NCBI GenBank assembly: GCA_015487495.1
Contig: WFPP01000112.1
Location: forward strand, 1-32,388
DNA length: 32,388 nucleotides
Source of the DNA: Thiomicrorhabdus sp.
Lineage (GTDB): Bacteria > Pseudomonadota > Gammaproteobacteria > Thiomicrospirales > Thiomicrospiraceae
Reading direction: 5' to 3'
Part shown: positions 9,194 through 17,400 of the stretch, one piece after another
How positions within the stretch are numbered: the stretch's first letter is position 1
How the letters are laid out: each line of letters starts with the position of its first letter
Translations under genes and position numbers: made by a program
The notes under the pieces: generated by a model
The model's input: the letters and a program-made list of their open reading frames with translations, nothing else
Databases searched by the model: none
What the model was told of the DNA's origin: nothing

Positions 9194-9681
9194 ACAACCT
9201 TTAAAACTTGAGTCATCTTGGGTAACACTGGCTGGTATCGTTTATGAATGAAATACCAACCCGATAGCAACCCCACCCCTCCGCCAATAATCGTTGCCAA
9301 TTCCTGCCCACCTGAACTCAAAATAAAAACACTTAATGCCAACTGTTTAAAAAGTATCGCAAAAACAAACAACCCTAATAATGGCACACCATACGCCATA
9401 AAGGCCTGTTTAATTAAATGCGATTGATCCAGGCTCAATTCCACTTGATCACCCACTTGTGCCTTTAAGCGATTTTCAACTTTAATCAATCCACGTTTTC
9501 CCGTTTTAAAATAGCCAGCCAAGGCTGATATACCACAACTGGATGAGGCCGAACAACCGGAACACCCTGTCTGAGGCCTAACCTGCACATAAGCAAATGC
9601 GTCTTCAACCGAAACCACCTGACCCTGCTCAATTAAAACAACAGAATCAGGGGGGGGAGAATTTAAAGAGGTGTTTGACAT
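9190..9681 (-). CDS. rseC: RseC/MucC-type membrane protein
   Basis: Integral inner-membrane protein of the RseC/MucC family, linked in other bacteria to sigma-E regulation and, through its cysteines, to the Rsx SoxR-reducing system. A cysteine cluster GCSGCSASSSCG lies in the N-terminal cytoplasmic domain, and two membrane helices follow (about 95-115 and 122-142). The start is chosen at ATG 9681 because GAG precedes it by six bases; an in-frame ATG at 9699 has no visible binding site, so six more residues are possible. The rpoE-rseA-rseB genes normally upstream are missing and nadB is the direct divergent neighbour. The stop codon lies in the sequence of mobile-element copy A. A G8 run (9650-9657) encodes the PPP near the N-terminus. 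Confidence 0.88.
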   Translation of the reverse strand: MSNTSLNSPPPDSVVLIEQGQVVSVEDAFAYVQVRPQTGCSGCSASSSCGISALAGYFKTGKRGLIKVENRLKAQVGDQVELSLDQSHLIKQAFMAYGVPLLGLFVFAILFKQLALSVFILSSGGQELATIIGGGVGLLSGWYFIHKRYQPVLPKMTQVLKVV

Positions 9682-9709
9682 TTTACACTCGTACAACATG
9701 GATATGAAC

Positions 9710-9727
9710 TTTTACGCATACGTAAAA
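9710..9727. promoter_or_regulatory. Dyad in the nadB-rseC divergent region
   Basis: TTTTACG and CGTAAAA form a perfect 7-bp dyad around CATA, between the divergent nadB and rseC genes and next to overlapping TATAAT boxes on both strands (9740-9745 on +, 9738-9743 on -). No convincing -35 box accompanies either. It could be an operator for one or both genes; this is inference from position and symmetry. Confidence 0.35.
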
Positions 9728-9816
9728 TTCAATTTAAATTATAATCTTTCTTTATGCTACCATTCCAAAAAAGCATAACCTTTTAAAATGGCTTGAAAGA
9801 CGCTTTAAAAATGATT

Positions 9817-9821
9817 AAGGA
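9817..9821 (+). promoter_or_regulatory. Ribosome binding site fixing the nadB start
   Basis: AAGGA lies six bases before the ATG at 9828 but touches the in-frame ATG at 9822. The spacing favours 9828 as the true start. Confidence 0.75.
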
Positions 9822-9827
9822 ATGGGG

Positions 9828-11444
9828 ATGACCACACACAATCAAACTTTAACCACTGATATTCTAGTAATAGGAACAGGCATTGCCGGCCTAACGTCAG
9901 CCTTAAAACTGGCTCAAAAACACTCGGTAATTCTGTTAGCGAAATCTTCTTTAAAAGAAAGCAGCACCAGTTATGCCCAAGGAGGCATTGCCGGCGTTCT
10001 GGATCCCTTTGACAGCATTGAAGCTCATATAAAAGACACACTGGATGCCGGCGCAGGACTTTGTGACCCCAAGGCAGTTGCCGTGGTTGCTTCTCACGCC
10101 AGAGAAGCCATTCATGAACTCATTGAACTCGGTGTGCCATTTAGCAAACACACCCAGGCGAATAGTCGCTTTCCATTTCATCTAACCAAAGAAGGGGGAC
10201 ACAGCCATCGCAGAGTCATACATGTAGCCGACCATACAGGGGAATCGGTTATTAAAACCCTTCTTGACTCGGTTCAAAACAACCCCAATATTACCTTACT
10301 ACCCAATCACATTTCCATTGATCTTATTTTAAACAAAAAACACAATCAATGCTTGGGGGCATACGTTCTCAATAAAAAAGAGCAAGTAATCTACGGCATT
10401 GCTGCACACTTTACCGTTTTAGCCACAGGAGGGGCAAGCAAAGCCTACTTGTATACTAGCAACCCTGACACATCCACAGGCGATGGCATTGCAATGGCCT
10501 GGCGTGTTGGTTGCAATATTGGCAATATGGAATTTAATCAGTTTCACCCTACCTGCCTGTATCACCCTAAAGACCGCTCATTTCTTATTACCGAAGCTCT
10601 GCGCGGAGAAGGAGCCGTGTTGCAACTGCCTGATGGCACTGCATTTATGAAAACATATGATAAAAGAGGCGATCTTGCCCCACGGGATATTGTAGCGCGT
10701 GCCATTGACCAAGAGATGAAAAAACATGGAATAGACTGTGTTTATTTAGACATTTCCCATAAACCGAATGCATTCATAACAACCCACTTTCCAACCATTT
10801 ACGAACGCTGTTTAAATGTTGGTATTGACATCACAAAAGAACCAATTCCTGTTGTACCCGCAGCACACTATACCTGTGGTGGCGTAGTAACCGACCTTGA
10901 AGGGCAAACCTCTCTAAAGCATTTATATGCCATTGGTGAAGTGGCTTACACAGGATTTCACGGTGCCAACCGTCTCGCCAGCAACTCCCTTGCTGAAGGG
11001 TTGGTTTTTGCTAAAATGGCCGCTCAAAGTATCGAAAAAGCCTTGAATACAGAGGGGCACAAGCAACATGCAGAAATACGAGGTTGGGACAGTTCTGGCA
11101 CAAGCGAACCAAAAGAGAAAATTTTAGTCACACACGATTGGGATGAAATACGTCGGGTTATGTGGGACTATGTCGGCATAGTACGAAATAATAGCCGACT
11201 AAAACGCGCACGACAACGGCTTAAAAACCTCCATAAAGAAATTGATGAATACTATCATCAACACACCATTAGCAGCGATTTACTTGAGTTGCGTAATTTG
11301 CTAACCGTTTCTGAATTAATGATTATGAGCGCCCAACGACGTAAAGAAAGCCGGGGATTGCATTTTAATCTGGATTATCCGCACACGCACAAAAAAGCCA
11401 AACCCACTATTTTGCGTCCAAAACAAATTTTAAAAATGTATTAG
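9828..11444 (+). CDS. nadB: L-aspartate oxidase
   Basis: FAD enzyme that oxidises L-aspartate to iminoaspartate, the first step of de novo NAD synthesis. The 538-residue protein starts with the Rossmann FAD motif GTGIAGLTSALKLA, then SSTSYAQGGIAGV, and carries EFNQFHPTC and the C-terminal FAD loop FHGANRLASNSLAEG typical of the succinate dehydrogenase/NadB flavoprotein family. The helical C-terminal domain (from about residue 430) is complete. The start at ATG 9828 is set by AAGGA upstream. The gene is divergent from rseC; in Pseudomonas and Escherichia nadB is divergent from the sigma-E operon, so its position is conserved although the sigma factor genes are gone. Confidence 0.97.
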   Translation: MTTHNQTLTTDILVIGTGIAGLTSALKLAQKHSVILLAKSSLKESSTSYAQGGIAGVLDPFDSIEAHIKDTLDAGAGLCDPKAVAVVASHAREAIHELIELGVPFSKHTQANSRFPFHLTKEGGHSHRRVIHVADHTGESVIKTLLDSVQNNPNITLLPNHISIDLILNKKHNQCLGAYVLNKKEQVIYGIAAHFTVLATGGASKAYLYTSNPDTSTGDGIAMAWRVGCNIGNMEFNQFHPTCLYHPKDRSFLITEALRGEGAVLQLPDGTAFMKTYDKRGDLAPRDIVARAIDQEMKKHGIDCVYLDISHKPNAFITTHFPTIYERCLNVGIDITKEPIPVVPAAHYTCGGVVTDLEGQTSLKHLYAIGEVAYTGFHGANRLASNSLAEGLVFAKMAAQSIEKALNTEGHKQHAEIRGWDSSGTSEPKEKILVTHDWDEIRRVMWDYVGIVRNNSRLKRARQRLKNLHKEIDEYYHQHTISSDLLELRNLLTVSELMIMSAQRRKESRGLHFNLDYPHTHKKAKPTILRPKQILKMY

Positions 11445-11501
11445 CCATCAACAAGTACAGGCTCACAAATGAAAGCAAAAAATGGGAATTTGGCTTAGCT
11501 A

Positions 11502-11530
11502 TAGAAGTTCAGACTTATTCAGAGCTTCTA
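11502..11530. repeat. Hairpin with an IS5-like terminal-repeat core
   Basis: TAGAAGTTC (11502-11510) and GAGCTTCTA (11522-11530) pair over 9 bp with one G-U. The loop and right arm read GACTTATTCAGAGCTTC, the same terminal repeat as in the elements at 19850 and 29149. It lies between the convergent nadB and cheW-like genes. It may be a solo end relic that now acts as a weak structure between the transcripts; there is no T tract. Confidence 0.45.
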
Positions 11531-11532
11531 AC

Positions 11533-12105
11533 TTAACCATTGCCTGTTGGAACAGCCAAACCTTCCGTATCTCCTTCTTTTGTAATTGACTCAATTAACC
11601 CTTCTGCAACCAGCTTATCAATATCAATTAAAATCACCATACGGTTATGAGGAGAATGACGTTCTTGTTCATCATTCTGCCGTTGTTCGGCTTGATAGCC
11701 TAGCCCATGTTGCTCTTCAATGGTTGCCAATCCCAGCACAAACTGATCTTGCATCGAGCTTGCAATGTCAGGTGCTGGCTGCAACTTACTCACATCAAAA
11801 GAGTGCACATCTGAAACAGCATCCACAACCAGGCCAACAATACGCTCTCCTGTTGAGGTAATGACATGCACCACAATCACAACAGTTGTATCATCATACG
11901 AAACCTCTAGATGAAATTTTTTACGCAAATCAATAATTGGCACAACTGTGCCACGTAAATTCACAACCCCTTTGATAAAATCAGGAACATTTGGCAATGG
12001 ACTGGGCTCTTGCCACCCCCTGATTTCTTGCACTCGGAGAATTTCAACCGCATACTCTTCATGACCTATCACAAAGGTTAAAAACTCTTTCTTTGACTCT
12101 GACAC
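11533..12105 (-). CDS. CheW-like chemotaxis adaptor protein
   Basis: CheW proteins couple chemoreceptors to the kinase CheA. In 190 residues the CheW fold is evident: FVIGHEEYAVEILRVQEIRGW, then VPDFIKGVVNLRGTVVPIIDL and VGLVVDAVSDV are the conserved strands. A hydrophilic segment (about 139-158, containing QAEQRQNDEQERHSPHN) separates FVLGLATI from the last strand MVILIDIDKLV and makes the protein longer than the usual 150-170. The start codon is GTG, preceded by a strong GGAGG at six bases. It stands alone: no cheA, cheR, cheB or receptor gene is adjacent, so its partners are encoded elsewhere. It could equally act in a non-flagellar chemosensory pathway. Confidence 0.9.
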   Translation of the reverse strand: MSESKKEFLTFVIGHEEYAVEILRVQEIRGWQEPSPLPNVPDFIKGVVNLRGTVVPIIDLRKKFHLEVSYDDTTVVIVVHVITSTGERIVGLVVDAVSDVHSFDVSKLQPAPDIASSMQDQFVLGLATIEEQHGLGYQAEQRQNDEQERHSPHNRMVILIDIDKLVAEGLIESITKEGDTEGLAVPTGNG

Positions 12106-12111
12106 CTCTGA

Positions 12112-12116
12112 CCTCC
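12112..12116 (-). promoter_or_regulatory. Strong ribosome binding site of the cheW-like gene
   Basis: GGAGG on the minus strand, six bases before GTG at 12105; no ATG in this frame is as well placed, so it settles the GTG start. Confidence 0.75.
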
Positions 12117-12467
12117 AGTTTCATCAACCTAAGGCCTTTATACAACAATACAGGCCTTACCTATTCATTTATCACCCCATACTACTATATTGAACCGCTA
12201 TGGTGAACCGCTAATTAACTTATTCCGACAACATTGTTTTTATCTCAAAGCATTCCCCTAAAAAACGTTCGACAAAAATTCAAAATGACTCATCATAACA
12301 AGAAACGTATTTTGGCCTTTTTTATCCATGCCTCCTTTTATTTAAAGCCTTCTTCTCCCCTCCCTCTTTACGTAAAATTATAAAAAACCTGAAAAAATAC
12401 ATTTTCCAACGTCAATTTTTTATTTCTCAGGCATTTCCTAATGTATGATTTCCTGCAATGAAACAAT
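12117..12467. other. Divergent intergenic region between cheW-like and ygfZ-like genes
   Basis: An AT-rich stretch with no credible gene. It holds a 7-bp inverted repeat (AAGGCCT at 12131-12137, AGGCCTT at 12152-12158) and a 10-bp direct repeat TGAACCGCTA at 12191-12200 and 12204-12213, 13 bp apart. On the minus strand the repeat reads TAGCGGTTCA twice, just upstream of TATAGT, so it may be an activator or operator site for the cheW-like gene. No clear -35/-10 pair was found for the + strand gene. Confidence 0.45.
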
Positions 12468-12473
12468 AAAGGA
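12468..12473 (+). promoter_or_regulatory. Ribosome binding site fixing the ygfZ start
   Basis: AAAGGA lies seven bases before ATG 12481. The upstream in-frame ATG at 12445 has no such site, so translation is taken to begin at 12481. Confidence 0.75.
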
Positions 12474-12480
12474 TAAAAGA

Positions 12481-13566
12481 ATGTTGCAACCCCATACCTT
12501 AAATACAAAATGGTTAACCTTTTTAAACGACCAAAATGCTCAATTTGATGAAACAGGTAAAATCACCACATTTGGCCACGCCGAACTGGAACGTTTTTTA
12601 ATTAAAAACGGCCCTGTTTTAACCAGCCTTACCCATCAGGCACTCATTAAAGTAACAGGCAGTGAAGCCACTCATTTTTTACACGGCCAACTGACTACCG
12701 ACATCAATAAACTGTCTGATTCGCAGGCACAACTGTCTGCCTACTGCGATCCTAAAGGTCAAGTATTGGCAATTTTTCTGGTGTTTATGTATCAGGGAAA
12801 TATTTATTTAAACTTTGATGCTTCTTTAAAAGAGAGTATTTTAAAACGCTTAACCCTGTTCATTATGCGCTCGGATGTGCAACTAACCGATGCATCTGAA
12901 CATTTGATTCACATTGGCTTTGCTGGTGAATTTGGGGACTTGGAGGTTCAAAGGCGCTTAAGCACCAAAGTTAAAAATCTTTATGAAACAGGCTTGGTTG
13001 AAATGAACGACATGAAAGACGTCTGTGTGGTTAAAGTGCCAGGGCCTTACCATAAATACAGTCTATTTGGTCCAGAAGATCAAATCGAACGTGTCTGGAA
13101 ACATTTAAGAAGCAATGCCGATGTCACCAACTCTTATGACTGGAATTTGCTTAATATTACCGCTGGAATACCTGACATTACTTTAAAAACCAGTGGACAA
13201 TTTTTAGCCCAATTTTTGAATTTAGATAAGCTCAATGCCATTGATTTTAAAAAAGGCTGCTTTCCGGGACAGGAGATGATTGCACGCGTACATTACCGTG
13301 GCAAAGTTACCAAGCGAATGTTTCGCATTCGCTTAACCGAAGAACAAGTACTCAAAAAAGGGCAATCTCTTACGCTAAAGGATAGGGGGGGGAAAAATTA
13401 TAAATTAACCGTTATTTTAGCTAATTCAGGTGTACTTGATGGCACTCTTTGCCTAGCCATTGGCACATTAAAAAACCTGGAATCAGCAGAAGGCGATTTA
13501 TTTACTGAATCTGATAACGCTGCATTTATTGAACCCTTGCCCTATCCTGTCACTAATAATGATTAA
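12481..13566 (+). CDS. ygfZ: YgfZ/GcvT-family folate-binding protein
   Basis: YgfZ proteins bind tetrahydrofolate and help maintain some Fe-S enzymes, including the tRNA-thiolating MiaB in E. coli. From ATG 12481 the protein has 361 residues. The family signature KGCFPGQE is intact around Cys260, followed by RVHYRGKVTKRMF. The N-terminal part carries the GcvT-like FLHGQLTTDI segment. The gene is alone on its strand between two minus-strand genes and ends 22 bp before a strong hairpin terminator. Codons for Arg-Gly-Gly-Lys contain a G8 run followed by A5 (13385-13397). Confidence 0.92.
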   Translation: MLQPHTLNTKWLTFLNDQNAQFDETGKITTFGHAELERFLIKNGPVLTSLTHQALIKVTGSEATHFLHGQLTTDINKLSDSQAQLSAYCDPKGQVLAIFLVFMYQGNIYLNFDASLKESILKRLTLFIMRSDVQLTDASEHLIHIGFAGEFGDLEVQRRLSTKVKNLYETGLVEMNDMKDVCVVKVPGPYHKYSLFGPEDQIERVWKHLRSNADVTNSYDWNLLNITAGIPDITLKTSGQFLAQFLNLDKLNAIDFKKGCFPGQEMIARVHYRGKVTKRMFRIRLTEEQVLKKGQSLTLKDRGGKNYKLTVILANSGVLDGTLCLAIGTLKNLESAEGDLFTESDNAAFIEPLPYPVTNND

Positions 13567-13587
13567 AGAATAATGATTAGAGGCCAA

Positions 13588-13619
13588 AAAAAATGCCCCA
13601 ATCATTTGGGGCATTTTTT
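13588..13619. terminator. Bidirectional intrinsic terminator
   Basis: A perfect 14-bp stem (AAAAAATGCCCCAA at 13588-13601, TTGGGGCATTTTTT at 13606-13619) with a TCAT loop. T tracts follow on both strands, so it can end ygfZ on + and the cytochrome gene on -, which converge here. Confidence 0.92.
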
Positions 13620-13669
13620 AACTCAAATAAACGTTATTCAAAAACGGGCAAAGCCGTGATTGCAACTTT

Positions 13670-14353
13670 TTATTTTAATGTAACCACATACTCAGAAACC
13701 GCTTTAATTTCAGCATCGCTTAAATCTTTCGCAACGGGCGTCATCATACCAGACATAGGGCCAATTTGCTCACCCGCCTTATAACGATTTAATTTATCCA
13801 TTAAGTCTGCAACCGTTTGAGCGTTTAAGTTTGGACCCACACCACCTTCTGCTTTACTTCCGTGGCATCCAGCACAAGATGCAAAAACCTTGGCACCATC
13901 TACAGCCGCAGTTGTTACCTGCTCAGGAGCAGGTGATTCAACAACCTCTGTTTTTTCAACAACTGCCTCTTTCGCATTAGAAACCGCATTGGCTACTTTA
14001 TCTGTTGTTTCTGTCGCAACATCCGCTACTTTCGTAACAGTATCATTAACAGCCTCTTTGGTTTCTGTCGCAATATCCGCTACTTTGGTAGCCGTTTCAT
14101 CAATGGCCTCTTTTGCGTCCGTTGCAACCTCAGTTGCTTTCGTTGCGGTCTCTTCTACTGCATTTTTTGCACTGTCAACAGCGGATACCGCCGCCGAAGT
14201 TGTTTGCTCTAACAGGCTTTCTGAGGCTGTCTCACTCTGCTCTGTTGCACTATCATTGCCTTCTTTTGAACAACCCGTGCTCAATAACACCGCTGAACTT
14301 AATAGGGCACACGATAAAATATAAGGTGCTTTATTGTTTAGTGAGAAAGTCAT
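13670..14353 (-). CDS. Lipoprotein c-type cytochrome with LEA-like repeat linker
   Basis: Predicted membrane-anchored monohaem cytochrome c, probably an electron carrier on the periplasmic side. From ATG 14353 (227 residues) a signal sequence ends in the lipobox LLSTGC with Cys28. Residues about 63-134 are an Ala/Thr/Lys/Glu-rich series of four imperfect 18-residue repeats such as KEAIDETATKVADIATET, reminiscent of LEA or apolipoprotein-like amphipathic helices. A short Pro-containing hinge leads to a class I cytochrome domain with CAGCH (160-164) and Met ligand candidates in GPMSGMM (about 198-204). An in-frame TTG at 14362 is rejected because AGGA abuts it but sits nine bases before the ATG. 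The redox partner is unknown; no oxidase or Sox genes are adjacent. Confidence 0.88.
   Translation of the reverse strand: MTFSLNNKAPYILSCALLSSAVLLSTGCSKEGNDSATEQSETASESLLEQTTSAAVSAVDSAKNAVEETATKATEVATDAKEAIDETATKVADIATETKEAVNDTVTKVADVATETTDKVANAVSNAKEAVVEKTEVVESPAPEQVTTAAVDGAKVFASCAGCHGSKAEGGVGPNLNAQTVADLMDKLNRYKAGEQIGPMSGMMTPVAKDLSDAEIKAVSEYVVTLK
13952..14167 (-). repeat. Four imperfect 54-bp tandem repeats in the cytochrome gene
   Basis: The coding sequence for the linker repeats in 54-bp steps (18 codons). The second and third units are most alike (KEAIDETATKVADIATET and KEAVNDTVTKVADVATET). The reading frame is kept, as expected for unit duplication, and such an array could vary in copy number between strains. 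Confidence 0.7.
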
Positions 14354-14362
14354 AATATTCAA

Positions 14363-14368
14363 TCCTTT
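14363..14368 (-). promoter_or_regulatory. Ribosome binding site of the cytochrome gene
   Basis: AAAGGA on the minus strand, nine bases before ATG 14353 and directly against the in-frame TTG at 14362, which supports the ATG as start. Confidence 0.65.
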
Positions 14369-14443
14369 TTTGTAAAACGAAAAATTTCAGGCGCTATTCT
14401 ACTCCTAATTTTTACTTATTCATAATATTTTTTAAACCTTTTT

Positions 14444-17400
14444 TTAAACCAAGCTCATCATCCTTTTTTGAATACGCTTAATCGAAACGGGTTTCAATGT
14501 TTTCATCGGTTGTGCAAACAAGGACAAGCGTAATTCTTCAATCCACCATCTCAGCTCAATCAAATTCGGCAGCGTTTGATAAGCGGGCTCTTGAGACAAG
14601 CGTTGATACTCATCCAAAATGGGTTGAATTTGACGCACCAACAACAAGTCTTTATTGGGGTCTTGATCAAGTTTTTCCAGACGAACATCAATTCCTTTTA
14701 AATAACGTACTATTTGTTTAAACCAGACATCGGGGGTCTGGCGTACAAAATCTTTTGAAATCAACCCTTCTAACTGTATTTGAATATCTGCAACAGAGCC
14801 AAGCCAACGAGGATTCACCCGTCCACGTATACGTTTTGCAATACGTTGGTGTTGCGTCAAAATGGCCTGAACGTCCTTAGCAACCTCATGCGCCTGATGA
14901 ATCCAGTGTTGGCGAACCTGCTCCAATGTCTCTTCAAATACAGATTGCTTTCGGATGATTTCTGGCTCTGGCACTAATTGATTTAAAGCACGATCAATCA
15001 CCTGTTTGGTTAAATCTTGACACGTTCCATAAGGGGCATAACACAAACACGCTTTTTGCAAAGGTAGCTTTTTTTGTAAATACTTTAATTTATCTGCTAG
15101 CACTAATTTAATTAAGGCCAATACGGCTTGACCATGCGCTTGTTTCGCACGCTCTTGTTCACCAATCAGGGTTAAAACAATGCCTTTTGACGTTTGTTGC
15201 AGAGCGGGGTACGCCACCATATTGGATGCTTTGTTTTTAATCTCTCTAACCTCAGGCAAATCTCCAAAATCCCAACTAAAAACCGCCTTTTCATTCGAAG
15301 CCTTTTTGGATTGATGTTGTTGAATTTTGGCATCAACCAAATGTTGATAACGTATTTTTAGTGAATCTAAATCGGTCCCTTCTGCAATCGTAATCCCTTT
15401 TTCATCTTGTAATACAAAAAAGGGATTTAAATAATCTGGTAAACAAACGTCTGAAAAATCCTGAAGAGAAACAGGCTGGTTACCACGTCGATTAAGTGCC
15501 CACACCAGTTGATTAAGATACGATTTTTTTTCCCCCCCCTGTGTTTTTTCAGGAGACATTTCATCCAACACCAACGCCACATATTGAGGCACAGGAACAA
15601 ATTGCTTTCTTAACGACTTAGGAAGCGATTTAATATAAAAAGCGGTTTTTTCCTTTAAAAGTCCGGGAGTTAACCACTCAAAGTCCTGTGGTTTGACTAA
15701 GTTTAAGCTCGACAAAGGAATATGGTAGATTAAGCCATCTCGTGCTTTTCCTGGCTCAAAAGCATAATCCACTTCCAGATGTAGATGATTACTAATTGAA
15801 ACCTGATCAGGAAATTCATGCTCCAAACTGGAGCAGGCCGGTTGTTTCATTAAATCCGATTCAGTTAAAAAAAGAGCCTCTATTTGTTCCGGGTGTGTGT
15901 TTTGAGTTTGCTTTACCCATTTTTCAAATGCCGGTTTGTTATAAAGATGCCCTGGCAAACGCTCATCATAAAACTGATAAATCACTTCATCGTCCACTAA
16001 AAAATCAGGACGTCGTAGCTTATATTCTAATTTCTCAATTTTTTGTACCAATGCACGGTTATGAACAAAAAAAGCCACATTGGAAAACAGCTCTCCCTCC
16101 ACCAAACCATGACGAATAAATAATTTACGCGCCTCTTTTGGATTAATTGGCCCATAATTACAATGACGACGATTTACAATCGGCAAACCATACAATGTAA
16201 TGGACTCATAAGCTCCGACCTGCCCCCGTTTTTTCTGCCAATGCGGATCACTGTAGCTGTGTTTAATTAAATGTTTCGCCAAATGTTCTACCCAACGAAT
16301 ATCAATCACAGCATTATTACGTGCATAAAGTTTCGTGGTTTCCACCAATTCACCCGCTAACATCCATTTGGGTTTGCGTTTAAACAGGCTGGAACTTGGA
16401 TGAATAAATAATTTTGTATTACGCGCACCTAAAAACGACTTTTCATCCTCACGCATGGCAATATTACCCAACAACCCTGATAGCAAGGACTTATGAACCG
16501 CCACGCTGTGCAAGTCACTTAAACGCTCCAGTACCTCTTCCGTGGCCATACCCTGCTTATTCATTATGCGTTTTTCTTCAAACAAATGCAGTTTTCCCAC
16601 CCGCATTCCAATACGCTTTAAACTCTGCTCAAGTTGCATCGTTAATTCGTGCCACTCTCGCATTCTCATATAGGATAAAAAATGGGTTTTACACAGTTTT
16701 CTCAATTTATTTTGCGTTAAGTGACGACGCTGATGCTCATAAAAATGCCATAAATTTAGAAAGAATAAAAAATCCGAGCGCTCATCTTCAAAAACGCTAT
16801 GTGCCATCCGTGCCGCTTGCATGGTCGATTCATTAATTTCTCTGGGATCTTGAATACTTAACGCCGCTGCAATCACAATCACCTCAGCCAACACCCCATT
16901 TTTTTCTGCCTCAATCACCATTTTAGCCACACTTGGGTCAATAGGTAGTTTGGCTATTTGACGGCCTTCAGGCGTTAAACGCCGCTTCTCATCCAAAGCG
17001 CCCAGTTCATGTAACTGTCGAAACCCATCGTTAATGGACTTCTCTGCGGGCATTTCAATAAAGGGAAAACGCTGAACATCCCCCAAATTTAATTGCGCCA
17101 TCGTTAAAATAACCGATGAAAGTGCAGTTCGATGAATCTCTGGATCGGTAAACTCAGGCCGTGAACGAAAATCCTCTTCATCATACAAACGAATACAAAT
17201 CCCCTCACTCACACGTCCACATCGCCCTTTCCGCTGATTGGCAGACGCCTGGGAAATTTTTTCAATCGGTAAACGCTGTACTTTATTACGCACACTGTAA
17301 CGGCTGATTCGAACCAACCCAGGATCAACAACGTATTTAATACCAGGAACAGTTAAAGAGGTTTCTGCCACATTGGTGCTTAAAATAATACGACGTTTTT

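Noticed and set aside
12218-12233. ACTTATTCCGAC as another relic of the miniature element end
   Set aside because: Only about eight bases match the terminal repeat and no TTAA-bounded partner is present; too weak to call.
13952-14167. Possible CRISPR-like repeat array
   Set aside because: The 54-bp units are imperfect, contiguous, in frame and encode an amphipathic linker; there are no unique spacers.
13890-14324. 144-residue open frame on the + strand across the cytochrome gene
   Set aside because: It is a low-complexity shadow of the repeat-rich minus-strand gene, with no binding site and no family resemblance.
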